DNA from: Aporrectodea caliginosa
Taxonomy: Eukaryota; Annelida; Clitellata; Crassiclitellata; Lumbricidae
Assembly: GCA_020284085.1 (NCBI GenBank)
Contig: JACEVL010000147.1
Coordinates: 369,501 to 433,500, forward strand
Direction of reading: 5' to 3'
Length of the DNA: 64,000 bases
The notes below the pieces were generated by a model, which saw only the letters and a list, made by a program, of their open reading frames with translations, was not told the DNA's origin and ran no database searches. Both the position numbers and the translations under genes were made by a program. Positions 1 to 12,261 of the stretch are shown here, piece by piece (the stretch's first letter is position 1; every line of letters starts with the position of its first letter).

Positions 1-647
1 CATAAACATACTGCATCCGTTGTTTTTCAATATCCTTTCAAGCCTGCCAAACGCATGCGATCTTCCCTTTCAAATTCTGCATTCAGTTAAACCCAAGGAA
101 TCTTTCAGTTGCTGTCATCTGAAACTGTTTTCATTTACTATCATTAATTATTTTTGATTTAAAGACTAATTTAACTGACCCTTCTTTGAAATATTCTTGT
201 GTAATATTGACTGCGATAATTATTAATGAACAGAACTGATTGTAGTGGTACTCTCAACTTCTCAAGGTGCGGCTGTCAGTTCGTCACGAACCACCTGACT
301 GGGGGTATTGCATGATAGTTTAAAGGTATTTTAAGAGATTCGTCGTAAATAGCTCGAATCCTGTCAGCAACTCGACTTCCGCAAGAAAATTACGAAAATT
401 AGGCCTATGGATCAGACCTGTTTATTCCATTTAGGCTGTCCACTGCAAGCTAAACGCAATTATTTATTATTATCTTTTTACGAGGTATCAAGGATCCCTC
501 AGGTGGCCTAAAAAGTCCGGAGACTGCTGGAAAAGACTATTATTCTGGAATGGTGTTGTTGTCAGTCGTTTTGTCCGAAAAGGTTCCCTGAAACGCGACG
601 GCATTGAAGCGTTGGACGTTTATAGAGAATCGTTGAAAGAGAAAAGA
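1..647. other. gene-free stretch
   Basis: AT-rich unique-looking sequence. I see no reading frame with protein-like composition and no repeat. It contains one TAGGCCTA octamer near 400. Confidence 0.5.
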
Positions 648-872
<225 letters not shown>

Positions 873-879
873 CATTTAT

Positions 880-1010
880 TAAGCGCCACTATCTACTGAC
901 AAAACATAAGTCGATGGCGCTGTGAATGAAGGACTTGCTCAAGATTTATACACAGTAACTGTCTAAGGAGAGACTCTAACCCATATATTCTCCGCGTTGC
1001 AATCGACTAT
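880..1010 (-). mobile_element. SINE-like fragment, family shared with 31195-31345
   Basis: Shares scattered blocks in the same order with 31195-31345: CGATGGCGCT, a GGRCTTGCTYAAG block, ACACAGTAAC, then a GAGACTCTAACCC/GAGGCTCAAACTC block followed by a TCCGCGTT/TTCGCGTT block. Read on the minus strand, the end near 1000 resembles the degraded 3' half of a tRNA, so a tRNA-derived head is likely. The copy sits directly against the microsatellite at 648-872. Confidence 0.5.
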
Positions 1011-3669
1011 ATATATACTTTGCCCCACACGCAAAGTAATTTTGACAAATTTATTCAGTGCTCAGTACCTTTTTTAAAACATTTTATCTGTCTGATATTC
1101 TTTTCGCTTGTTTCGTCTAAAGTCCTTCACAAATTATACACGACAAAGCATAATATTTTACATCCGTATTCTTGAGAATTTTTACAGCTCTTGCTATTCC
1201 TATTGCTAAGGACACTCCAATTTCACGGTGACCTTGGATCGTTTATGACACCAAACAACCAGCAACCTTGACAGTGTGCCGCATTATTTGAAGTAGGCCC
1301 AACACAAACACTCCACAGGCATATTCATTTACTCAACCCTCCTTTAGTTGCTGCACGATAAAAAAAGAGTTTCGGAGAAGCTTATGTATTGGCGTCTCTT
1401 ATAAACTGTACGCTTGGTCTTCATGAGTCGTTTTCCACATTGAGTCTCTTCACAGTACGGTCAGATATATCAACAGGATACTGCCCTCTGTCTATGGAAC
1501 GCAAATGCCTTATGGCTTTTCGTTTGTGTAGCATACACTAGTTTCCAAGTATCGGTGGGAAACTGCATGCTGCGAGATACTCTATAGCGGAAACCTGTAA
1601 ATCTTCTCGGGCGGAAGAGCTCTTTGATGCATCCCAGCGCAGGATCAACCACTGCGGATAATCCAAATAGGAGGACCGAATCCGTTCCTTCACAAGAAGC
1701 CAGTTCAGCTTTTCTCGCATATATATATATATATACATATATATATAATATACGAGTGCTTTGGTTGATTGGCCACTTTGGCGGCACAGTGGAGGACCGA
1801 TTGGAGCTGATGTATTCTGAACATAGGCAGTCATGTTAGAATGGAGTAACAATAGCTAATTTGCGTCAGTATGTATTATCTAATAAACAGTATTATTATA
1901 TAATAAATTATAATTATATTATTATATAATAAATGAGCTAGGGTTACGACAGCATTGAACGATCGGTCACGCCGCTTGACCAGGCACGTAGCGAGACTTA
2001 AATTCAAGAGGAGGTAACTTCACAGACCATTGGGAAAATCCTGGTCATTGGGGTCATTGGTCAATAGAAGCTCCAGTATATAAACAAAGCAAGAGGAGGC
2101 AACTGCCTCCTCGTGCCTCAATGTAGCTACACCTATGCGCTCGACCTGTATCTGCAACTACATAGGAGCAGGTCCTGCAAATGAAATTAACATGATCAGC
2201 CATTGATAATTATTCACCGTCCAGTAGCACTGTCAGTCGGGTCACGAACAACGAGTGCTGTGCTCCAGTCAGGGACCCCAGACGCTATTTATATGTTTCT
2301 CCGTCGATCTTGAACAGCAAAATGCTAATTAACAAGCAAGTATGCACTAACATTATAGCCCGACTTGCAGCTCGTACAGCGATCTTGGATTGATGAGTTT
2401 ACAGCTATGTTTCATTTATTATTTAAGCAGTTATTGATATTTATTTATTCTAAGCACTAAATGGAAGCGTTAGGTCAATAGAAATGAAGCTGAGACGAGA
2501 AAAAATGCCAGAAAAGCATTGGGTCTAAACAAGTTACTTAAAGGATGAGAGCAAGTTGACAAGTAGGCGGACTGTAGGCCTATAATTTGCAAGAGGTATA
2601 AATTGATGTTCAGCTGGTAATGAAACCAAATTCAATACACATTTACGCAGCGCCTGCGTTAAACGAATTGTAGGCCTACAGTTCTTTTGACTAAGACAAT
2701 ATAAGCTGAAATGGAAGCAATAATCAAATGGTAAAGTTATTACAAGATTCAACAAAAACCCCAGATTGATACATACACATATGTACACAACATTGCACAT
2801 ACATACACGTGTATTACTTCCAATGAGGCATCCTGAAGGGGCGCTGTGTAGCTGTTCTAAAGCATGCAATGTGTGTATAATTGTAATCATACATTCAGCG
2901 CCAGGCGACACCCGCTACTGGAACAAGGTCAATCAGTGACGTTCAATTCAGATAGAATCGAAGAAGTGATTGGATGTGGTAGTGTTTCCGAGTAGGAATT
3001 CAAGTAATATTCGTTTGCGATGCCTTCGTTCTTAGTTTAATCTCTTTCCCGTTTTTCGATCCATTCTGTCAACTCTTGATTATCGTTTCCATTTGAACAG
3101 AAGACGAGTTAACAACGTTTTGCTTTTACGAACGTCTGATGTTTTTTAGTAGTTTAGTAATGCCACGTTGTGGGTGGGAGTGGCGTGAATGGAGAAAGGT
3201 CATTGCCCATATGACCAAGTACCCCATTTTTTTTATTCAGGAACAGGCCATCGTCGCTTCCGTTAATTTCAATTATACGAGTCGCTATTTCGCCTCAAGT
3301 GTGCGCGAAAACCGAATTATACCGTCTTAAATATTCTCTCGGCATTTCTGTTGTTTTCGTTGCGCTGTTGCTGTTGTTATAATTCAGCAAGTAAGTGAAA
3401 GTAATGTATATATGCGTATGTATGTGCATAATTCGGACGTCCGGGTGATTTGTTTAATTAATTAGTCTGACGTTCGTGAAGTCGGGCAACATTCAAGCAT
3501 GCATGTATAATGTAAGTTAGGCGAGGCGTTTTCAGTTCTATGGACTGGACACAGTTTTTCTGCTGCCAATGCATAGCTAAGTTCGCCCGCGATTAAGATG
3601 GCTTGTGGCTGAAGACTGTATACGGCTGTTCAGTAGCAGCGTAACTCATACTTAGAAACAGTCCAGTCC
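1011..3669. other. gene-free stretch
   Basis: No supported gene. Contains a short AT dinucleotide run (about 1720-1750), an AT-rich patch (1875-1935) and a small inverted repeat around 2092-2113 (GAGGAGGCA, 3-nt loop, complement). Two TAGGCCTA octamers lie near 2575 and 2671. The frames present show no family resemblance. Confidence 0.5.
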
Positions 3670-3775
3670 TAAGCTTAAAACTGTTCTTTTTTGGCGCGTT
3701 GGAGTCTGGAGCGCCTCTGAGTAGTTTTCTCGAGGGAGCGCTATATAAATTTCCGAATGAATGAATGAATGAATC
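3670..3775 (+). mobile_element. LINE 3' end fragment with (GAAT)n tail
   Basis: The plus strand encodes the last residues of a reverse-transcriptase ORF (LKTVLFWRVGVWSASE, then stop), followed by GCGCTATATAAAT and a GAAT tetranucleotide tail. The same arrangement recurs at 13100-13335, 23080-23175 and, reversed, 55457-55733. This is a 5'-truncated copy of a non-LTR retrotransposon. Confidence 0.75.
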
Positions 3776-4311
3776 TACAATTACAAGCATAGACCCTCTC
3801 CTGACCTTACTTTGGACATTCAAGCTATAATTTCTTAATACAATTTCACTTCGAATCATAATCATTACCGTAAACCCAACTTCTCAAGAGCTATTGGTGC
3901 ATTTTTCATCATGGTAACGGCGCTAAAGAAATAAGTGCTTCGGACTGGTTTGCATAGGAATGCAAACGTTCGTGACACTTTATTCTTTGCGTTCGTTGCA
4001 CATGCTAATCGTGTGACAGCTTGCCTTTTATGTGACTACTAAATTAAAACCCGCTGACAGTTCGCAGAAACAAGACTCCAACTATGGTGAAGAAAGGAGA
4101 ATATTGATGTCATTCGTGGCTACGCAATCATTCCTGAAACTGACAGACTGATGCACTTTCGGAACTTTCCTTGTCATTCCATTCCGTCATTTCGTTTCCA
4201 CAAGGACTCAGATGCCTAATAGGAGGGTTCCGTTTCCGTCTAGAATTCTTGCCCAGTTGAAGTCGGCAACGACAACGACCATATTCTTACTGATAATGAC
4301 GAAGAAGGCAA

Positions 4312-4390
4312 AGATGACGACAACGATGATGATGACGACAACGATGATGATGACGACAACGATGATGATGACGACAACGATGATGGTGAC
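4312..4390. repeat. 18-bp minisatellite
   Basis: About four and a half copies of GATGATGATGACGACAAC. Frames on both strands stay open only because the unit is a multiple of three. Confidence 0.9.
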
Positions 4391-4680
4391 CGACATGAGT
4401 TGATAAACCTCGCTGGTGAAAAAGCCTAGTTAGTCATTTCTATGCTCTTCTATGCTCTTCGATCTGCGTCGAGTATTGAACGTAGCAGAGAATAATGGTC
4501 AACGTCATTATGAACAATTATGACGTCATAGGTGACAGTGACGATTACAAACATTAGAGAATGCTGCGAAATAGCATATTTAATTTATTTATTCTTCGTA
4601 AGAATGTTAAGATCCTTCAAAGTTTAACCATTTAATCTGTAGTAGTTCGAGCCGCATATGACTCTGTTGTGGCTGAAACA

Positions 4681-4729
4681 GATTAGCGTCACGACAAATC
4701 AATAATATTGATTTGTCGTGACGCTAATC
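4681..4729. repeat. perfect 49-bp palindrome
   Basis: Two 24-bp arms, perfectly complementary, around a single central base. The left arm begins GATTAGCGTCACGACAAATC and the right arm is its exact reverse complement. This could be a foldback-type element or a recent inverted duplication. No coding sequence is involved. Confidence 0.95.
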
Positions 4730-6179
4730 AATGCATTATGGTCTCTGGAACCCAGTGGCGGGCTGGAAGAAAGTTACAGCGGGGCAATTCAAATAGCTAG
4801 ATTGGCAGGCCACTGAGTGGATGGGTTCGGGGAGGGGGCTGTGAAATTCTGAACGAAGAGATAATTATTAACTTTTACAGAAAACTATTTTAGTTTATAA
4901 TATTATACGTTCTTAGCTCTTAAGAATAAAATTACGCTAAGACTTAGCATTCAAGTTGTTAAGATATTCAATTTAATATAATATAGACTAATAAAAAAAT
5001 GTGGAAACATGTAAAAGGATTTACAACTTACTACCACTGAAATTCTAATACATTAAAGTCTTCTTAAACAATCTCTTGATCTTTGTCTGCTAGCAAATAC
5101 GCCCTGATGTAATTGTAATCATCATGATTGTCTACTTGAACTTTCATGATTATGAATTCTTTCGTGAAACTATTCGGTTCACCAGTTTTTCCCTAGGCAA
5201 TGCAAACTGTACAAAATATGACCTTTGCACCCGAATGCATGATTTCAAACTTCCCTTTAGGCTAAAGAACGATCGAAAAAACTTTGTCTCCAGAGTTCTG
5301 TATCGGAACGCTTATTAATTAATCTTAATTGGCACAGTATCCAACCTTTTAGCAACTCTGACGCCATAAACTCGGACTGTAAACGTACTTGAAACCTTGT
5401 CAAACTAAGAATCAGTTTTCCCTGTAGCAAGTTCAAGTTGTGACTGAGACAACTTGGTTATTCAGAATAAATAAATATTGATTGATTGATTGAAATAGTT
5501 TCCAAGTTCTATCACAAAAACGGAGCCATTGTCTGTTTGACCCATTGTCTCTTAAAAACGTCTTCCTACAGTGGCGCCGCCAGATGCCAAGAAAGTGGAC
5601 GCAAAATCGCAAACATTATTAATTTTAAGACATAAAACATTGCCAGTCATTTGGGTCAATCGGTGGTCGTCATCATTTTATGTGATAATGGAGCATGATT
5701 TGACAGCAGAAACAAAAACAATAGACTTGGCTTCTGTACAGCTTTCATAATTCACCACGTTGATTTCTATCGTGCTTATAATCCACGCTCTTTAGATTTA
5801 CATTGTGCAAATTACCAAACATATCCGTTAATGTTCTTGGCTTTTCTCGTCGGCCTTTCGTCAGCGTTACGCAAGGACATTCTTAACTAAATATCGCTAA
5901 GTCTAAGGCTTACTCTAAGCTGATAATTAACTAAAACACAATACAAATTAACACGCTCGTATAATTGTTTACTACGTCATGACGCGTAACGTCCGGATCG
6001 TAGATATGCAAGCAGAGGCTCCGGTGTAGTAGGCTGAATAGACTCCCCCTTTTAAACACTCCGGAGTCTATTTATCCCAGGATTTATTGACTCGTGGAGT
6101 TAATTCTTACTAGGAATAATTGACCGGTGGAGTGTATTGTTACTAGGACTAAAACACTCCTGTTGATAAATAGACACTC

Positions 6180-6605
6180 CAGTGGAGTTGATTCTTCCTA
6201 GGACAAATTGAATGGGGAAGTTAATTCTTCCTAGGACAAATTGACTGGGGAGTTAATTCTTCCTAGGACATATTGACTGGGGAGTTAATTCTTCCTAGGA
6301 CAAATTGATTGGGGGAGTTAATTCTTCCTAGGACATACTGACTGGGGAGTTAATTCTTCCTAGGACAAATTGACTGGGGGAGTTGATTCTTCCTGGGACA
6401 TATTGACTGGGGAGTTAATTCTTCCTAGGAAAAATTGACTGGGGAGTTAATTCTTCCTAGGACAAATTGACTGGGGGAGTTGATTCTTCCTGGGACCAGA
6501 TGACTTTTGCAGTTGATTCTTCCTAGGACAAATTGACTGGGGGAGTTGATTCTTCCTGGGACCAGATGACTTTTGCAGTTGATTCTTCCTAGGACAAATT
6601 GAATG
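6180..6605 (+). repeat. ~33-bp tandem repeat with CCTAGG core
   Basis: Thirteen consecutive units of form GAGTTRATTCTTCCTRGGAC plus a variable ATTGACTGGG spacer. It is the left subterminal array of the element at 6021-7258. Inverted copies lie at 6975-7095. Confidence 0.9.
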
Positions 6606-6779
6606 GCGTAGTCTTAGATAAGAAGTATCTTCTGTGTCGGACCAATTACCAACGAAGAAAACTCCTCCAAAAGAAAACAGTCAAATACCGGCTGCACAGT
6701 GATAATGATAGTAATAATGAGTCCCCCATTCAATTTGGGTAAACATTTAGAATCAGAGTGCGTAGGTTTCGTGGGTGTC

Positions 6780-6875
6780 TGTTAGGGTACGTCAGGGTTA
6801 GGCGTCGTGAGAGTCGGTTAGGGTAAGGTTAGGCGTCGTGAGAGTCAGTTAGGGTCAGGGTTAGGGTTAGTGTCG
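6780..6875 (+). repeat. short degenerate telomere-like repeats
   Basis: GTTAGGG-type hexamers are interspersed with a repeated GCGTCGTGAGAGTC block. It is too degenerate and too short to call a telomere and lies inside the TIR element. Confidence 0.6.
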
Positions 6876-7280
6876 TCATTAGAAAACATGGTACCTTCCT
6901 CGCAGCATGCCAAAAGATACCGTGAAACGCCAGTAAACTTACGCACCCCGATACTAAATGTTCGCCTCAATTTCTCCTAGGAAGAATCAACTCCACAAGT
7001 CAATTTATCCTAGGAAGAATCAACTCCCCCATTCAATTTATCCTAGGAAGAATCAACTCCCCATTCAATTTGTCCTTGGAAGAATCAACTCCACAAGTCA
7101 TTTGGTCCGATCTTAAACGAAAACACTCCCGGAGTGTTTATTCGCAGGGTGGAGTGTTTCTGTCCTAGTATGGATTAGCTCTAGAGTCATTATATACTAG
7201 GATAAAAACACTCCCGGAGACTTTTTGTACGGGGAGTGCATTCAGCCTCCTACACCGGCTGTACAGTGTAACCATGGAGC

Positions 7281-7445
7281 TACTAACAATAGCATATTGT
7301 ATTGTATTGTATTGTATTGTATTTTGTATTGTATTTTATTGTATTGTATCTAAAGATTTATATAGCGCCTCTCTCAGAATAACTATTCAGAAGCTCTCTC
7401 AGCACGAAACCCCGAGTGAAAAGAAACGTCTTTAAAGAACGAGAG
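7281..7445 (-). mobile_element. short retroelement tail with (TGTAT)n end
   Basis: A TATTG pentanucleotide tract (7285-7345) is followed by ATATAGCGCC and a moderately conserved block. In minus orientation this reads as a retroelement 3' end with GGCGCTATAT followed by a simple-repeat tail. A second TTGTA tract is at 46628-46657. Confidence 0.5.
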
Positions 7446-8099
7446 ACCAAAGAGGAAAAACTAGTCATTAGTTTAGCCCTTGATGGTGTGCTTTTACTAA
7501 TACATTTTTTGCCATCCAGAAATTCTTGAACCTCAATTATTTAACACATTTAGATTAAGATATTTACATTTGGAGGTTAACATTTAGAGTTCTCATTTGT
7601 GTCATTAAGATTTCATTGTTTAGCCACAAAAAGTGGACGCAAATGCGTCTAAATGCAAATGCGTGCCGGCGCTACTGTATTCCTGTGATCAAATGGCATC
7701 AATCCAAGTTTCAAGCATAATGGGATGCCACATAAAGAACTGGTCGTTCCGATTCGAGGTGTAGGAAATGCATCCAGGTTTACTGCGGATTGCACTTGGT
7801 TGCATGACACTTCCATGGTAGCCGTTGCAAGAATTTGAACCACGTGGGCAATGCTAACTTCTGTCGTACACGATGATGCTGGTTGACAAGGCTGTCTTTT
7901 ACGTTACTTACGTACTACTTGCACCGGTTAAACTAAATAATTTTATGAGTCGTCTACATTTTTGGCTTCAGCAGAAATCTGTACACTTTTTTTGTCACGC
8001 TGTATTTTGCTAGTCTGCAGCGTCACTGCGACGACTGCGTACGTTGTGCGTCAGATGTTATTTTAAGTTTTACTCTTTTTAAAATCTTATTTAATTTCA
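7446..8099. other. gene-free stretch
   Basis: No supported gene or repeat. Confidence 0.45.
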
Positions 8100-8310
8100 T
8101 CAGCTAGCCAGGCCAGACCGCCGGGCAATGGGCCAGTCCGCCACTGCTTGTGGTGGACTCATTCGGCCGTTCGTTCGTTCTATAGTTCCTTTATTCGTTT
8201 GCAGTCGGACATAGCTTCTACTGCATGGTCGTGGAATTTAAGACGCTCCTATAGCAGCAGCAGTGCAAGCGCCGATATAGCCGCCAGCGGTCGTCGTGTT
8301 CCGCATCTAG

Positions 8311-8429
8311 ATGGTCGCTTGTTGTGCAGACTGTTTACGCTCTAATCAACGCAAGTCGACCGAACTGCGGCGTTTTGTGGCAGAGAATCCGTCGTCAGAT
8401 GACGTCGCTGCTCGATCGTAGAGAAAAGG
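8311..8429 (+). other. candidate promoter-proximal exon with donor site
   Basis: Region 8100-8430 is richer in CpG than its surroundings. An ATG at 8311 opens a 36-residue frame (starts MVACCADCLRSNQRK) ending at 8421. A strong donor follows (AAAAGG, then GTAAGT at 8430). This would fit a first exon with an upstream ORF. I recognise no product and found no convincing downstream exon, so this is inference only. Confidence 0.2.
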
Positions 8430-10305
8430 GTAAGTACAAAAAGTAGTACATCGTTCTGCCTTTCACGTCTTAAAATGTCGCCTATTTAGAAGCGCTGGAC
8501 ACCACTGGACATCCATTCTGATTGTTCGCTTTGTCGCTGGCGTTTTGTGGAATTACTGGAATATATGTCGCATAATAGTCTGTTTGTCTATTTCGGAATA
8601 ATTGATTTGCATGTATAGGTCTATGGATTTAAAGGACTGATTTGATTATGGTCAGACTAATAATTGGCTCTGGTCTTTCGATGGTCATTTCAGCTTATCA
8701 TTGTCTTAGTTAAAAGAACTGTAGGCCTACAATTGATTTTAAAATTGATTAGTTCTCGTTTCTGTTTCTGGAATAAAATAAACACGTCTTAGTTTGGATT
8801 AAGAATATTGCATTTTATGAACTGTAGAAATGACAGTTTACCTCAAATCGAGGAAATTCGTTGGTCGCAATATTGAAATTATCTGGTTATTTTCTGGACC
8901 AGAGGAAACTCTGTGTTTGAAACAGGATGTGAAGGAAACAGATATTAGAAGGATTGTTATTCGTGCTTATCTTACTTCAAGATATCTTGTTTCTTTCGCA
9001 TATTAGTTAAGGACTTAGTTCTAAAGATTGTTGTTGTACGTGCTCTTTATAATGCTACACGGTTTTCAATTACGGTGGCATTAGTTTGATTTGCAGTAGT
9101 TGCTAGTTTCCAATTACGATATCACAATAGTTATTCTGTAATGCAATATGAACATTTTTGTGTCGAGTAAGAAAGTCAAAATTCAATTAAGATTTTCTAA
9201 AATCAATGTTCCAAAGATTTAACTAAGGCTAGTTAATAACTGTATTTATTTATTTCCGTCTTTCTCGCAGTCTTAAATTTAATTTAATGTTCAATTTTTT
9301 ATGTCTAATATTATTTGGTAAATTTTAAGTTTTACCGTCTTCTGGAATGTGCCGCCCCTTAGTCCATGGCCTAGTTTGTTCTCATAGGATTTCCGTTCCT
9401 GTTTTTGCAGATTAAGGTAAACCTTTTGCCAATACAACCCAGTTATTTCCAATTAGCCTATTTACACTTTCATCGAAGACCCTATGTTGTGCCTTTCCGA
9501 CTTCCGAAATGAAGTTACTGTCAATTAACAGGTAGTAAATTTTTGGGCGCTAAAAACAATCCAATCAGCACGGTCCAATTAACATGCTAATTGACTGCAA
9601 TTAGTATTGAAATTAAAACTGCCTTGTGCCTACTTTCTTCTCTACAACTTGTGCCAAAGCTCTAGACGTACATGGGAGTGTAAAAGACACCTGCCTAATT
9701 ACAGAATCGGGACCGACATAAATATAACTAACAGCAGCGTATGTAAATTTTTCTATTTTCTACCCCACAGATTTTATTGGAGAGCAAAAGACGCCTGTTT
9801 AATTGTCGGATTGGAACTGGAATAACTATTAACTAGGTCATGTGGGCGCAATGTAAAGTTTTAGTTTTCTCCTTCTGCGTAAAAAATAACTCAGTAGACC
9901 TATAATATTATGACCAATAATAATCAGATTAGGGCTGTAGATTTTAATGATTAATTAATGGCTTAATCTTTAAAAAAATTAATCGATTAATTTCGGCTTG
10001 GTCGATTAATTCTTTAAAAAAGTTTTACTTACGGTATTTCACGAAGTCGAGTGGCCCATTTCCGGAGTAAACAATATGACAGCAATGATAATGTAAAACG
10101 TTTAAGTGGAGATTTAAGCGATCATTTGCATTTTAATGTAAATCCTGATGGAAAAGTCGACCGGTTATTGCAAGCTCTTATGCGCTCCGACGTAAGCCAG
10201 CTAAATACAACAGCAGCGTATGTAAATTTGTCTATTTTCTATCCCACAGATTTTATTGGAGAGTAAAAGACACCTTTATTACAAATCTATTTAACATTTT
10301 TGGTT
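8430..10305. other. gene-free stretch with hAT-like edge and internal duplication
   Basis: A block of about 60 bp with core AACAGCAGCGTATGTAAATT and CCCACAGATTTTATTGGAGA occurs at 9732-9790 and again at 10208-10266. Around 9930-10015, TAGGGCTGTAGA followed by repeated ATTAATCGATTAA is reminiscent of hAT termini. No transposase is readable. The frame at 10051-10266 is not recognised. Confidence 0.4.
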
Positions 10306-10308
10306 CAC

Positions 10309-10402
10309 GCTCTGTCAGTGCCAGTCCCAAGCCTGGATGAAGGAGGAGGGCGACGCTAATGATCTTTGTGATCACACAGTATCGTTAAACTGAAACTACA
10401 CC
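10309..10402 (+). mobile_element. dispersed short repeat (TGTCGTTAAACTG family)
   Basis: Core AGTGCCAGTCCCAAGCC, then GAGGGCGACGCTAATGAT and a CACACAGTRTCGTTAAACTG end. Five copies occur in the window: here and 37885-37982 on plus, and 25047-25152, 25566-25670 and 33495-33613 on minus. Length and fixed ends suggest a SINE or MITE family. No promoter boxes are clear. Confidence 0.75.
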
Positions 10403-11100
10403 TGCTACTAATTAGGCTTGTAAGACGGTTTCAAAGGTAAGCAGCTAGTTATTATGATCATGCATATCGTGCATGAGATTTCGTTCCAGATTATTTAAAA
10501 ATTTCTGAGATATGCATCATATGTCATACCTTAAAGAACATTGTTTACACATCAAGGTTTGCATTGGATGCAGATGATCTAGAAGTGTTCTTTGCAGGTC
10601 ATACTCCCATACGCAAAACAGACGTTTCTCAATTAGGCTATTGTCTTTCTCTTGCTGGCACTTTTAACAGCGAACCAGTTTCTTAGCGCTGGTGATCAGT
10701 GTCGTATCGACTGCATGGTATGATTCCTTCAGCAATATGTCTTACTAAATATTCGACATCAGCGCTCTGACCAATCAGCTCCTTTCCCATCTGTATTGGA
10801 AAATATGCTTCTATAATTGTGCTTTGATTGCACTGGCCCGTCTGAATTTAGTGCATTCCAGACGATGGATTGATGATCTTCATGTCCACTGTGTTGCTAA
10901 ATTTTGGCAACGTTAATGACCTCCTTGTCATTTGTTTGGTGCTGTACATGCAAAGCATCTGGACTGCCGTGTCCATTGCGCCCATGGAAACGTTGTAATA
11001 AGGAATTATTAGAGGCTTGGTGGCAATGCTTGTGTTGTCAATATCAGCTGGACCGCATATTCTGGATACCCAAACAACCAAGTTACCTTTCTTCGGACAG
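10403..11100. other. gene-free stretch
   Basis: No supported gene. Confidence 0.45.
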
Positions 11101-11285
11101 TAAGGTCACTGCACCGAATAAGGCCCACCTAAGGAACTTTGCCAAAAAACGGCTACTGGTATGGAACTGTAACTATGGAAACTAGTCATATGATGAGTGT
11201 ATGGAAGTAGTTACATAGTGGATTAATTATTTTCATGAAATAAAATTCCACATTGTAAGAAATAATTTTTTTGTAGAAGGCATCA

Positions 11286-11326
11286 TGTGGGCCTTATTAC
11301 CGAACACCGCATGTAATAAGGCCCAA
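11286..11326. repeat. GGGCCTTATT hairpin, copy 1
   Basis: Inverted repeat with about 14-bp arms around a loop near ACCGAACACCGCAT. An almost identical copy lies at 11484-11525, inside the same TIR element. Confidence 0.85.
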
Positions 11327-11483
11327 CTGAAAAAGTGTCTTTTCTCGTCGTTTAAATGTTCGCTTTACAGTGTCAAACATGAAATTCCGTCCGGAATAAA
11401 ATAAATGTGATGAAAATGTGTAGTCATTATAATTCAGGCTTTTTCCTGAAATTATTATTTTAAGGCTTACATCAGAAGGCATC

Positions 11484-11525
11484 ATGTGGGCCTTATTACC
11501 GAGCACCGCATGTAATAAGGCCCAA
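11484..11525. repeat. GGGCCTTATT hairpin, copy 2
   Basis: Second copy of the hairpin at 11286-11326, including the AGAAGGCATCATGT lead-in. It differs by one base in the loop. Confidence 0.85.
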
Positions 11526-12261
11526 CTTATTATTTTATTATTTTATTATTCGTTACAATATGGGCAAACGAATGTTTCTGCTTCTACTACTGAATCTAAA
11601 CCAATGCATTCATCATATAACCACTGTCCATATTTCGTCATGCTCAACTGTGCATACTGTCTGCACACAATGCATAGGGCCTTATTACCTGCAGGAAGGT
11701 GGGCCTTGTTACCCTCACCAGCACGCCATGAACACTTCGACCAATATCCGGGTAATTCTAAAGTGCATAATTAAGTTTCTCAGTCTACATAGTCTTGCCA
11801 ATATCCGCTGTTTACATATATTATCATAGCAACATGCATGCAATACGCAGATTGAGGATTAATTACGATATTAACACAACCGAAAAAAAGAAAATTGCAA
11901 AATGAATTATCGCAAAAATCTTCCCATATTTTTAATTCAAAGATGTCGCCGAAAAGAAACCCGTGATCAACTACAGTAGTTAACAGGAGAAGGCCCGTCA
12001 ACGATATAAACTTGTGGCGACATCTGATGAATACATTCGGAGATATTTCAAGTTTAAGTGAGTGGGCCTTATTGCCACCCCGGGCCTTATTCGGTGCAGG
12101 TACCTTATGAAACAAGTGTAGTGTCATCTTGAAATACAAACAAAGAGGATAAAGCTTCACGAACATTGGCATCGACCGTGTTCATTCCGAAGTGCCTTCT
12201 AGTTCTTTCAAACGGTGCCTATAAGAGCCTTGACCTTTTGGACAACTTTTAAACAGGAGAA

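Larger units (their letters stand above)
3776..6020. other. gene-free stretch with small repeats
   Basis: Holds an 18-bp minisatellite (4312-4390), a perfect palindrome (4681-4729) and a GATT-type tail at 5478-5495 that looks like the end of another LINE family. No coding region is supported. Confidence 0.5.
6021..7258. mobile_element. non-autonomous DNA element with TIRs and inverted subterminal arrays
   Basis: About 1.24 kb bounded by 28-bp terminal inverted repeats (6021-6048 and 7231-7258, 25 of 28 positions match) that begin CCGGTGTAG. Inside, motifs built on AAACACTCC/CGGAGT face each other. The left half carries about 13 tandem copies of a roughly 33-bp unit (6180-6605) with core GAGTTAATTCTTCCTAGGAC. 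The right half carries about four copies of the same unit in inverted orientation (6975-7095). The centre has TTAGGG-like runs (6780-6875). There is no transposase frame. The architecture resembles Foldback-type or other non-autonomous elements mobilised in trans. I could not define a convincing target-site duplication. Confidence 0.8.
11103..12105. mobile_element. 1.0-kb non-autonomous DNA transposon with TA target site
   Basis: Terminal inverted repeats of 24 bp (26 bp counting the flanking TA at 11101-11102 and 12106-12107) agree at 24 of 26 positions and contain TGCACCGAATAAGGCCC. Flanking TA on both sides fits a Tc1/mariner-type TA duplication. The interior repeats the word GGGCCTTATT about nine times in both orientations, including two nearly identical hairpins (11286-11326 and 11484-11525) of form GGGCCTTATTACC, short loop, GTAATAAGGCCC. 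No transposase frame is recognisable, so it is probably mobilised in trans. Family assignment rests on the TA flanks only. Confidence 0.75.

Noticed and set aside
6780..6875. Interstitial telomere
   Set aside because: Only a few imperfect TTAGGG units, embedded in a TIR element.
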